Shown: positions 35,104 to 42,486 of the stretch, piece by piece
Numbering within the stretch: position 1 is the first letter of the stretch
Layout: each line of letters starts with the position of its first letter
NCBI RefSeq assembly: GCF_017873245.1
Contig: NZ_JAGGJY010000023.1
Span: 1-42,486 of the forward strand
Direction of reading: 5' to 3'
DNA: 42,486 nucleotides
Origin: Clostridium tertium
GTDB taxonomy: Bacteria > Bacillota > Clostridia > Clostridiales > Clostridiaceae
Made by a program: the position numbers and the translations under genes
Notes under the pieces: model-generated
The model's input: only the letters and a program-made list of their open reading frames with translations
Databases searched by the model: none
Told to the model about the DNA's origin: nothing

Positions 35104-35326
35104 AAATTACCTCCTAAACTCAGTAACAACCTTATACTAACACTAAGTTGTCAGATTGTCAAATTATTTTCTGAATATTTGGTATTTATTTCATCTTTTA
35201 AATTGTTGATTTTATCAATCCATTTCTTATACAAAGCTAGTTATATTCTAGTTTAACGCAAATGGATTCTTTAAATTTAAAATATTTTATCCCCAAATAT
35301 TTCTTTACTATATATTACTTTTATAT

Positions 35327-35356
35327 AATAAGCAAACGTACTTAACTTTGCTTATT
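35327..35356. promoter_or_regulatory. Inverted repeat in the upstream region of the ABC importer, possible operator
   Basis: Perfect 10-base arms AATAAGCAAA and TTTGCTTATT around a 10-base loop. On the minus strand TTTGCT at its end lies 16 bases from a TATATA, so the repeat may overlap a promoter. It could equally be a weak terminator. Confidence 0.35.
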
Positions 35357-35431
35357 TTACCTCTCGTATATTTATTAAAATTAATGCAATCTTGCATATA
35401 TATGTTCACTTAAAAAACGAAAGAATAAAAT

Positions 35432-35476
35432 TATAAAAAGACTAACTAAAATTTAAATTCTAATTAGTCTTTTTAT
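35432..35476. terminator. Bidirectional terminator downstream of the Gfo/Idh gene
   Basis: Perfect 14-base arms TATAAAAAGACTAA and TTAGTCTTTTTATA with A/T tails on both sides, about 60 bases past the stop codon of the oxidoreductase gene. Confidence 0.8.
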
Positions 35477-35537
35477 AAATCTACTTATATATTTCTTCTA
35501 TTATCTTACTTTTAATATTCATTTTTAATAGTTTTAT

Positions 35538-36446
35538 CTATTCATTAGTAGTTATAAACTTAACTATATTCTCACAAATTTCATGTGTTCTTACAGAATC
35601 ACTTATTGATGGATTTGGAATAGATTTATTTTTTACTGATTCTATAAAATGATCTATTATATCTTCAAAGCCTCTTTTATATAATGTTGTATCCCAACCT
35701 CCAAAGCTAGTCTTTGTTCTACCACTATTGTTTACTTCTATAGTATCAACTAAATCTTCAACAATATATTTATTTCCTTTTATCATATATTCAATATTTT
35801 CTTCAGTTATCCCTGCAGTTCTATTCATTATTCCAACTGCAGTTGTATCATTACCTTTTAATGTTACCACTACATTATGAAGATCATTTCTATCCTTTAG
35901 ATAATTAACATCAATATTTTTAACTTCTTCATCCATTAAAAATCTTAATGTATCCACAACATGTATAAAATCTTCCACAATAAACCTTCTTATATCACCA
36001 GGTGGATATTCCCTATTTTTTTGCATTACAATTATATCTGCTTTTCCTCTGCCCTTAAGTTCTTTAACTTTAGGACAAAATCTTCTATTGAATCCAACCA
36101 TAGCAATAACATTGCGTTCTTTTGCTAAACTCTCTATCTCTTTGGCTTCTTCAAAATTAAAACTAATAGGCTTATCTATATATACACTAATACCTTGCTT
36201 TATTAATTTTTTAGCTATTTCATAGTGTCCATCTGCATGTGTTGAAATTATTGCTGCATCTATATCTTCTTTTAATAAATTTTCAATATTAGTATATGCT
36301 CTATCTATGTTATACTTATTTGATATTTCTTCTAACACAGCCTTATTTCTAGTGGAAATTAAAAGTTCCACATCTTCTTTTACTGTTAAAATGGGTAAAT
36401 AAGCTTTTTTAGCTATTGCCCCTAAACCAATTATTGCAAGTCTCAT
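35538..36446 (-). CDS. Gfo/Idh/MocA-family oxidoreductase
   Basis: NAD(P)-dependent sugar or polyol dehydrogenase-like protein of 302 residues. N-terminal Rossmann motif LAIIGLGAIAKKAYLPIL, then AAIISTHADGHYEIAKKLI and the catalytic-lysine motif YIDKPISFNFEEA (family form EKP), and MVGFNRRFCP after it. The C-terminal substrate domain is shorter than in typical 330-350-residue members. ATG at 36446 follows GGAGGGA. It is a single gene with no carbohydrate operon nearby, so its substrate is unknown. The 36447-36632 gap upstream shows no clear promoter. Confidence 0.9.
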   Translation of the reverse strand: MRLAIIGLGAIAKKAYLPILTVKEDVELLISTRNKAVLEEISNKYNIDRAYTNIENLLKEDIDAAIISTHADGHYEIAKKLIKQGISVYIDKPISFNFEEAKEIESLAKERNVIAMVGFNRRFCPKVKELKGRGKADIIVMQKNREYPPGDIRRFIVEDFIHVVDTLRFLMDEEVKNIDVNYLKDRNDLHNVVVTLKGNDTTAVGIMNRTAGITEENIEYMIKGNKYIVEDLVDTIEVNNSGRTKTSFGGWDTTLYKRGFEDIIDHFIESVKNKSIPNPSISDSVRTHEICENIVKFITTNE

Positions 36447-36632
36447 AAAATCCCTCCATATATAGCATAATAATTTGTATAATATTACTATTTATTATAC
36501 ATTATAATTCTTCTATGATAACTTAAATCTAAATAATATTTGATATAATTTCATTGGTAATATAATTAAGCCTAGATAATATAACTATATAATTAATCTT
36601 ATTTATCAAATTCTATATAATATACATTTTGT

Positions 36633-37433
36633 TTATATTAATTCTAATTTCTTTAATCCCTTTGCTATACCTTCATTTTCAACATCCTCTGTAAAATCAA
36701 AGGCATGCTCCTCTAACCCCTTATGATATCCTCCCATAGCTATACCATGCTTTACAACCTGGAACATTTCTATATCATTTTCTCCATCTCCAAAGGCATA
36801 AGCATTTTCTCTATCTATTCCTAGCTTTTCTAGTAGATGATCAACTCCATAACCTTTTGTGTATTTTGATACATATATTTCAAATGTATCACCAAATTGA
36901 TTTGCCATAAATGCAAGGCCTTCATCTTTGTATTTATCACAAACTAACTTATAAGAGTTTATATCTTTTCCTATAGCTATTATTTTGCTTGTTTTTACAG
37001 TATCTTTTTCCCAATCTTCTGTAAAGTTTTCTATTCCAAGATTAGCTTTAATTACAAGATCTCTAACTTTTTCATTATTTATATCTAATACATAATTATT
37101 TTCTTGTCCCTCTAAAATGTATACTATATCATTCTCTTCAAGAAAACTTAGTATATCCTCAAGCTTTTTATTATTTATACATTCATTAAATATTAATTCA
37201 TTTTCAATTTCTGCATAAGCTCCATTAGATGCTATATAACCATTTAAACCTAAATCAACTATTTCATTAGTAATAGAACTCTTAGGTCTTCCTGTTGCTA
37301 AAACAGTTAAATAACCATTTGCCTTTAATTTATTTATAGCTTCCTTTGTAGCATTTGTTGGAGCATATATACTTTTTGTCCAATCTATTAAAGTTCCATC
37401 TACATCAAAAAAAACTATTCCCTTGTTATTCAT
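36633..37433 (-). CDS. Cof-type HAD-superfamily phosphatase
   Basis: Cytoplasmic sugar-phosphate or nucleotide phosphatase-like protein of about 266 residues. Motif I FFDVDGTLIDW, motif II LATGRPKSS, motif III lysine region and motif IV YAFGDGENDIEMF are all present, and the long C2-type cap lies between II and IV. Two ATGs (37436, 37433) follow AAGGGGG; the second has the better spacing. Substrates of this family (such as YbiV/YwpJ-like enzymes) are broad, so the role is not predictable. No terminator was evident downstream. Confidence 0.9.
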   Translation of the reverse strand: MNNKGIVFFDVDGTLIDWTKSIYAPTNATKEAINKLKANGYLTVLATGRPKSSITNEIVDLGLNGYIASNGAYAEIENELIFNECINNKKLEDILSFLEENDIVYILEGQENNYVLDINNEKVRDLVIKANLGIENFTEDWEKDTVKTSKIIAIGKDINSYKLVCDKYKDEGLAFMANQFGDTFEIYVSKYTKGYGVDHLLEKLGIDRENAYAFGDGENDIEMFQVVKHGIAMGGYHKGLEEHAFDFTEDVENEGIAKGLKKLELI

Positions 37434-37920
37434 CATTCTTCCCCCTTGTAATTATGTCGCCAAATAAATTTATATAGCTATTAATTTATATAAAGTCCTG
37501 TTTCATTTACTATGTAACTATATATTATTTAAAACTTAAATTTCAATTTGCGTATTCTTCAATTTTTTATTAACTTATATCTTAACTTTTTAGTATATAA
37601 TATCATATACTTATTTACTTTAAAAGTTTTCTTATATTTGCTCTCAAGTATGCCTAAAATTAAATTTTATTACATATTTTAATTTTTAACGCTTGCTTAA
37701 TATATCTATATAATCTAATAATTTATCATAATAATCCTTATATTTCTTACAGATCTTTATCTTCTAATTATTATAAAATACTTATCATACATGATATCTC
37801 TAACCTTTCCTACTTATTGCAACTTATAAAAATATTAATAAAAAATCCCTAGGGTATTATCCTAGAGATTTCACTTCCATTTATGTATCATATATCAGTT
37901 ATTTATTAACATATTCTTTT
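37434..37920. other. Intergenic stretch between HAD and EAL genes
   Basis: Nearly 490 very AT-rich bases with no gene. A candidate minus-strand promoter for the HAD gene is TTGAAA (37541-37546), 16-base spacer, TATATA (37519-37524). The terminator of the EAL operon is at 37841-37871. Nothing else was recognised. Confidence 0.45.
37841..37871 (-). terminator. Terminator of the HK-EAL gene group
   Basis: AAATCCCTAGG and CCTAGAGATTT form an 11-pair stem with one mismatch, followed by T residues on the minus strand, about 50 bases past the EAL stop codon. Confidence 0.82.
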
Positions 37921-38781
37921 CTAATTAAATATTTCTAACTTCTCAAAATCGCTTATATTTGTAGGACGTCCATACAAATATCCTTGTACAATTTCACAAC
38001 CTAAATTTTTTAGGACTTGTGCTTGCTCAAAGTATTCTACTCCTTCAGCAACAACTTCTAAGCCTAACCTATTGGCCATATTAATAATACTTTCTATAAC
38101 TATTTTCCCTTTTTCTGATATATCTTTCTTATCTAAAAATAATTTATCTAGTTTTATTGTATCTATTGGAAGATTTTTTAGTATAGTTAATGATGAGTAT
38201 CCATACCCAAAATCATCTAAAGATACCTTTATTCCTAAATCCTTTATTTCTTTTATAACAGAAATTATCTTGTTTGTATCTTTGAGCATTACTCTTTCCG
38301 TTACTTCTATTTCTAAAAATCTAGTATCTATATTATAATTATTTATAATATCATTTAATTTTGTTATGAAGGTATCATCTTCAATTAAAGTTACTCTCGA
38401 TATATTTACTGATATAGGAACTAATTTAAACTTATTATCTGACCATCTATTAATAATTTTGCAAGCTTCTTCTAAAATATAAAGATCAAGCTCTATTATG
38501 GACTTATCTTTTTCTAATATGCAAATAAACCTTTCTGTGTTAATCACCCTTTTATTTTTACTATTCACTCTAACTAAACATTCAGCTCCAACTATAGATT
38601 CACTTTTCAAACTATATTTTGGTTGAATATATATATCAAATTCATTATTTCTTAAAGCACTATGTAAATAAATTTCCCTTTTATAATATTTTTTAAAAAT
38701 ATCTCTATAAATATAACTAATAAATAATACTATAACTAATATTAGCAAGAAGATTATAACAAATTCAACCAACCATATCAC
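37921..38781 (-). CDS. Membrane-anchored EAL-domain c-di-GMP phosphodiesterase
   Basis: Single N-terminal membrane helix (about 3-25) and a cytoplasmic EAL domain, 286 residues. The residues needed for catalysis appear intact: GAECLVRV (the E-x-L motif), VSVNIS (Asn), LEIEVTER (Glu), SLDDFGYGYSS (Asp pair and loop 6), TIKLDKLF (Lys), VVAEGVE (Glu) and VQGYLYGRP (Gln). It should therefore hydrolyse c-di-GMP to pGpG. No GGDEF domain is present. RBS AAAGGTGAT precedes the ATG at 38781. It starts 10 bases after the small membrane protein gene and is the last of a three-gene group with a hybrid histidine kinase, suggesting signal-controlled c-di-GMP breakdown (inference). Confidence 0.92.
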   Translation of the reverse strand: MIWLVEFVIIFLLILVIVLFISYIYRDIFKKYYKREIYLHSALRNNEFDIYIQPKYSLKSESIVGAECLVRVNSKNKRVINTERFICILEKDKSIIELDLYILEEACKIINRWSDNKFKLVPISVNISRVTLIEDDTFITKLNDIINNYNIDTRFLEIEVTERVMLKDTNKIISVIKEIKDLGIKVSLDDFGYGYSSLTILKNLPIDTIKLDKLFLDKKDISEKGKIVIESIINMANRLGLEVVAEGVEYFEQAQVLKNLGCEIVQGYLYGRPTNISDFEKLEIFN

Positions 38782-38791
38782 CTTTTTTCAT

Positions 38792-39196
38792 CTATAATAT
38801 TATATCAATAAATTTTCCTTTTTCTTTATCAGTATTATTTTTATTATTAATATCATTTTCATATGAAGTTATCTCTAAGGTATTCTTATAATTACTCATT
38901 TGCTTTTGTTTTCTTCTTCCAAATAGTTCTATTTGATTTATATTAGAATCTTTTAATTTATTAATATAATCACTTGAAACTTTTACTTTTTCATATTCGT
39001 ATTTGTCTAACAATTCTTTTAGATTTATATTAATATCTAACTTCTTTATATCTTTATCTATTATTCTAATAAAATCATCATAATTCATTATTACTTTTCT
39101 TTTAATTATAATTTCTATTATAAATAGCATTAAGCTTATTAATAATGTTACAATAAATAAACATGAAATTATAAATATTATAACTCCCTCATGCAT
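38792..39196 (-). CDS. Small single-pass membrane protein of unknown function
   Basis: Protein of 134 residues with a long hydrophobic helix at about 4-32 and a polar, Lys/Asp/Asn-rich tail (residues 33-134) with helix-forming character (FIRIIDKDIKKLDININLKELLDKYEYEKVKVSSDYINKLKD). I do not recognise a domain. ATG at 39196 follows GAGGTG. It sits 70 bases after the hybrid kinase gene and 10 bases before the EAL gene, so it is probably cotranscribed and may relay or localise the system. Function unknown. Confidence 0.7.
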   Translation of the reverse strand: MHEGVIIFIISCLFIVTLLISLMLFIIEIIIKRKVIMNYDDFIRIIDKDIKKLDININLKELLDKYEYEKVKVSSDYINKLKDSNINQIELFGRRKQKQMSNYKNTLEITSYENDINNKNNTDKEKGKFIDIIL

Positions 39197-39266
39197 TTTA
39201 TCACCTCAACGACAAATTTTCTGTAATACATTTATATATTTCAATAAATATCTTAAACTAGAATAT

Positions 39267-41369
39267 TTATAGTAAAGCTTTAATTATGCCTTCTCTACTT
39301 ATCGGTTTTGAAGTATACCAATTCATCCCTGACTTTATGGCTTCTTCTTTATCTTCTTTAAAATCATTAGCAGACATAGCTATTATTTTTATTGATTTTG
39401 AATCTTCTCTTTCAAAACTTCTTATTATTTTAGTTGCCTTATATCCATCAATAATGGGAATTTTAATATCCATTAGTATATAGCTATAATAATTAACTTC
39501 TGATTTATAAAACATTCCTATTGCTTCTTCCCCATTTGTAGCACACTTTACATTTAACCCTAACTCTGTCAAAATCTCCTTTGTTATCATTCGATTTATC
39601 TCATTGTCTTCTACTAATAGAATATTCTTATCTTTTAATAACTTTTCATCAATATCTTGTATATTATCTTCTTCTTGTTCATTCATATATTGCTTAAATT
39701 CTAAGTTAAATGTAAATATACTTCCATATCCCAATTTACTTTCTACTATCAGTTCTCCCCCCATTGCCTCTATAAACTCCTTGCATATGGATAGCCCTAA
39801 TCCACTTCCACCAAATTGTCTGCTATTGGAATTATCTTCTTGCGCAAATGGTAAAAACATTTTATCCATAAATTCTTCACTCATACCAATACCATTATCA
39901 CTTACCTTAAACATAATTTTTACATTTCCATCTAAGTCTTTACTTATTAGTTTTATGAATAATGATATAGTACCTTCATTGGAAGTATATTTAATTGCAT
40001 TTATTAATAAATTTAGTATAATCTGCTTAAGCTTCAGTTCATCTCCTATTATAGTTAGATCATCTATCCCCTCTGTGACTATTTTATAATTTTGATTTTT
40101 TTCATCTATTTTATCTTTGATAATGACATTAATATCACTCAAAATATTATTAATCTTTACTTTTTGTTTTTCTATTCTTATTACCCTTGCTTCTATCTTA
40201 GAAATATCTATAACATCATTAAGTAAACTTAATAAATGATTTGATAATACATCTATTTTTTTAAGATATTCTTTAACCTTTAAATTACTATCACTTAATT
40301 TTATTGTAGCCGAAGTCAATCCCATTATTCCATACAATGGAGTCCTAATCTCATGGCTTATATTAGCTAAAAATATTCTTTTAGCTAAGTTAGCTTCTTC
40401 TAATTGAGCATATTTTTGATTATATCTTATTAATAAAATAAATGCTGATATAGTTACAATCATTATTGCTACAACTAACAATATACTAGATATTAATATT
40501 TTATTTGAGTTTGCTAATACTGAGTTTCTAGATAAAGAAACTACTACATATAAATCCATTGAATTTTCTATTTTTGAATATCCCAAATAATATTTTTGAT
40601 TTTTATGGCTAACAATTTCTATACCATCTTCGCCATAATCCATATCGCTAATTATTTCCTCAGCCACATCTATATTATTTTGTTCTAAAAGCGTATTAAA
40701 CATATTTTCATTTTTAAGAAACACAGCATCATTATTTGTAACTAGAATATCTCCCTTAGAATCAACTACATATGTTGATACTTGCCCAAAATAATTTTCT
40801 ATATTAGATAAATTAATTAAATTTTCTATACTATCTGTTGCAAATAAAATACCTTTTATAGCTCCATTATTAATTATTGGCATTGTACTAATAACAACTA
40901 TGCTATTATCAATTTTATCTCTTGTTTTATAGTAAACAGGACCTTTTCCCGACATTACTTCTTTAAAATCCCATCTATCCTTAATAGAATACCGCTTATC
41001 ATCTGTAGTAATTGCGTTACCATCTATATCTGATATACCTATCCTTTTGAACCCTCTTAGTGTGGCTTCATCTTTCAATAAAACTGCCAGTTCTTCTTTA
41101 TTATTATTATAATCACTTAATATATCTGAATTCGATATTAATATTGATTTTAATATTTCTTTTCTTATATTAAATAAATTAGATATAGAGCTAGACTCTT
41201 TTACTGATGTAGTTTTTACAAACCTATACGCATCTTCAATTAATATACTTTTTATGTAATTAATATAGATCCTTATAAGTATAATTAAAATTATTATTAT
41301 TATTAATATTGAAAATTTTATTATATTCTTTTTATAAAATTCTTTTCCTATCTTTTTAAAATTCATCAT
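39267..41369 (-). CDS. Hybrid sensor histidine kinase with extracellular Cache-type sensor and C-terminal receiver
   Basis: Membrane kinase of 700 residues. Order: helix about 16-38; extracellular PDC/Cache-like sensor about 45-285 (GFKRIGISDIDGNAITTDDKR, YYLGYSKIENSMDLYVVV); helix about 293-315; HisKA with FLANISHEIRTPLYG (H339); ATP-binding domain with LLINAIKYTSNEG, FKVSDNGIGM and FGGSGLGLSICKEF; receiver domain with NILLVEDNEINRM, phospho-acceptor D634 in LMDIKIP, AMSAN and the SKPI lysine motif. No separate output domain or partner regulator is visible, so the signal may pass by the receiver to an unlinked protein or to the downstream genes. AAAGGA precedes adjacent ATGs at 41369 and 41366. 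Ligand unknown. Confidence 0.93.
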   Translation of the reverse strand: MMNFKKIGKEFYKKNIIKFSILIIIIILIILIRIYINYIKSILIEDAYRFVKTTSVKESSSISNLFNIRKEILKSILISNSDILSDYNNNKEELAVLLKDEATLRGFKRIGISDIDGNAITTDDKRYSIKDRWDFKEVMSGKGPVYYKTRDKIDNSIVVISTMPIINNGAIKGILFATDSIENLINLSNIENYFGQVSTYVVDSKGDILVTNNDAVFLKNENMFNTLLEQNNIDVAEEIISDMDYGEDGIEIVSHKNQKYYLGYSKIENSMDLYVVVSLSRNSVLANSNKILISSILLVVAIMIVTISAFILLIRYNQKYAQLEEANLAKRIFLANISHEIRTPLYGIMGLTSATIKLSDSNLKVKEYLKKIDVLSNHLLSLLNDVIDISKIEARVIRIEKQKVKINNILSDINVIIKDKIDEKNQNYKIVTEGIDDLTIIGDELKLKQIILNLLINAIKYTSNEGTISLFIKLISKDLDGNVKIMFKVSDNGIGMSEEFMDKMFLPFAQEDNSNSRQFGGSGLGLSICKEFIEAMGGELIVESKLGYGSIFTFNLEFKQYMNEQEEDNIQDIDEKLLKDKNILLVEDNEINRMITKEILTELGLNVKCATNGEEAIGMFYKSEVNYYSYILMDIKIPIIDGYKATKIIRSFEREDSKSIKIIAMSANDFKEDKEEAIKSGMNWYTSKPISREGIIKALL

Positions 41370-41635
41370 TATTATCCTTTAAGTAATAATTTACTTCAGT
41401 TAAATATAATTAAACTTCCCTATTACTTAATTAGTCTATTAAATAATTATAGTATTTCTAAAATCGAATTTGTAGGAGCTGTAATATATTTATTATGGAT
41501 GAAATAACTGGTTTGTTTTATTTTAGGGAAATTAAATTTATACAACTCCTATACAGATTAATTATATCATGTATATAATTTAAGAACATAATCAGAACAT
41601 AAAAAGATATTTTTTTGATGTGAAATGTAAAAAAA

Positions 41636-41661
41636 GATAAAAAGCTTTAATACTTTTTATC
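41636..41661 (-). terminator. Terminator of the AgrC-like kinase gene
   Basis: Perfect nine-base arms GATAAAAAG and CTTTTTATC, followed on the minus strand by seven T residues. It is the clearest feature of the 41370-41665 gap; a kinase promoter there could not be settled. Confidence 0.85.
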
Positions 41662-41665
41662 CTTT

Positions 41666-42486
41666 CTACAACATACACTTAATTGTAAATTTATAATTTT
41701 CCTTGTTATAATTTATTATAGCTTTTAATTCTTTTGCTTTTTGATCTAATTCATTTACTATTTTGCTTTCTAATTCACTATATTCATTAGTAAAAGTAGA
41801 TAATTTTATATAAAAACAATATTGCCTCTCTACACTCTTTAATTGACACTCTATTTTTTTTTCATAATCTCCATTTTCTATTAAATTAATACATATATAC
41901 ATAGTCTTCATTAATAAATCAGCTAAATCTATTATTTTATTACTATTATCTATACTTCCTTCAAAAACTAATTTAATAGATTTTACCTTACATATTTCTT
42001 CAATGTTATGTAAAATAGAATCTATAACTAAGTTATTTGTATAATATATCTTATTTATATTACTTAGATTTCCTTCTAAACTTTCTATGTATTTTTCAAT
42101 ACTATTATAATCTTTTCTAGTAAGTAATATCTTTATTGATAATAAATGATTTTTTATATCATGCTTAAAAACTTTATATTTATTATATCTATTTATATAT
42201 ATTTCATAATATTTTTTTTGCATTAAATGATTAGTTTCTAATAGCATATTTTTTTCTTCCAATATAGCAATATTATATAAATCTCTTAACTTAAATAAAT
42301 TTATGTACATAATAAATAAGCATAATAATATTATATAAATTAATCCTTCATTAGCTATTAAATTCTCATATAAATATATCTTTATTATAATATCTAATGA
42401 TAAACTTATACTTAATAATATAAAGATTTGTCTGCTATTTTTTATATTATTAAATATTTTGATAATTATATATTTATAAGATCGGA
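41666..42486 (-). CDS. AgrC-like sensor histidine kinase, partial (5' end beyond the window), with degenerate ATP-binding domain
   Basis: The frame is open with no stop from 41666 to the right edge, so the gene starts outside the window; an internal ATG at 42310 is not a convincing start. Upstream of it the frame encodes hydrophobic segments (FILLSISLSLDIIIKIYLYE and GLIYIILLCLFIMYINLF), then a coiled stretch and FKHDIKNHLLSIKILL, matching the SpoOB-alpha/AgrC dimerisation helix with a phosphorylatable histidine. In the ATPase part the usual N-box (NLLDNAIEA) reads KTMYICINL, and no GxGL or G-boxes are seen before the end. It may thus be a pseudokinase. Its expected AgrA/AgrB/AgrD-type partners would be to the right. 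Confidence 0.72.
   Translation of the reverse strand, partial: RSYKYIIIKIFNNIKNSRQIFILLSISLSLDIIIKIYLYENLIANEGLIYIILLCLFIMYINLFKLRDLYNIAILEEKNMLLETNHLMQKKYYEIYINRYNKYKVFKHDIKNHLLSIKILLTRKDYNSIEKYIESLEGNLSNINKIYYTNNLVIDSILHNIEEICKVKSIKLVFEGSIDNSNKIIDLADLLMKTMYICINLIENGDYEKKIECQLKSVERQYCFYIKLSTFTNEYSELESKIVNELDQKAKELKAIINYNKENYKFTIKCML

Larger units (their letters stand above)
35104..35537. other. Intergenic stretch upstream of the ABC importer operon
   Basis: About 430 bases without a gene. They hold a direct repeat TTGTCA-GA-TTGTCA (35148-35161), a palindrome TTGAT-TTT-ATCAA (35206-35218), a perfect inverted repeat (35327-35356) and the terminator at 35432-35476. The promoter was not fixed with confidence. 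Confidence 0.55.

Noticed and set aside
41503..41516. CCAGTT-like sequence upstream of the hybrid kinase resembling a VirR box
   Set aside because: Only one half site, with spacing off by one from the known consensus; VirR boxes are paired.
42308..42310. ATG at 42310 as the true start of the AgrC-like kinase
   Set aside because: The frame stays open to the window edge and encodes membrane helices expected for this family, so the gene starts further right.

Overview
The window is very AT-rich DNA with strong AAGGAGG-type ribosome binding sites, short AT-rich spacers and hairpin-plus-T-run terminators. Two LPXTG surface glycosidases, a CWB2-type cell-wall protein and an AgrC-like kinase point to a low-GC Gram-positive bacterium, most likely a host- or gut-associated Clostridium sensu stricto. 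Species is not assignable from sequence reading alone. No rRNA, tRNA, transposase, phage gene or CRISPR array was seen. Almost all genes are on the minus strand and most are single-gene or short operons with their own terminators.

Layout. (1) 1-8.9 kb, cell-surface polysaccharide and envelope genes: two DegT-type sugar aminotransferases flanking a Wzy/O-antigen-ligase-like membrane protein, a secreted GH73 glucosaminidase with three CWB2 anchoring repeats, and a membrane acyltransferase-3. (2) 9-10.6 kb: peptide chain release factor 3 (prfC), followed by an 800-base intergenic stretch carrying a tandem array of about 86-bp repeats. (3) 11.3-18 kb: a 2227-residue sortase-anchored GH101 endo-alpha-N-acetylgalactosaminidase for mucin O-glycans. 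(4) 18.3-25.1 kb: a five-gene iron-siderophore operon (lipoprotein, two permeases, ATPase, MFS exporter) divergent from an AraC-type regulator, with a Fur-like palindrome between them. (5) 25.4-32.2 kb: a histidine phosphatase, an old-yellow-enzyme/2,4-dienoyl-CoA-reductase-like flavoprotein, an LPXTG-anchored GH3 beta-N-acetylhexosaminidase and a small P-loop NTPase. (6) 32.4-35.1 kb: a two-gene Opu/Egt-type ABC importer. (7) 35.5-37.4 kb: a Gfo/Idh/MocA oxidoreductase and a Cof-type HAD phosphatase. (8) 37.9-42.5 kb: a signalling block with a hybrid histidine kinase, a small membrane protein and an EAL c-di-GMP phosphodiesterase, then an AgrC-like kinase that runs off the right edge.

How it fits together. 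GH101 and GH3 hexosaminidase are both covalently anchored wall enzymes that would release and trim host mucin glycans. The siderophore and Opu/Egt importers scavenge iron and small solutes. The polysaccharide and CWB2 genes shape the envelope. The signalling block could connect an external signal to c-di-GMP level.

The most interesting unexplained signal is a pair of roughly 190-bp intergenic elements (26151-26341 and 28488-28673). They share a conserved promoter (TTTACT-16-TATAAT, minus strand) and long conserved blocks, and each begins in the tail of a terminator whose arms differ by compensating changes. One copy ends at its own terminator, so it looks like a free-standing small RNA of about 200 nt. 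Other unusual points are the 86-bp repeat array, a repeat-expanded loop in the MFS exporter, and an AgrC-like kinase with a degenerate ATP-binding domain.
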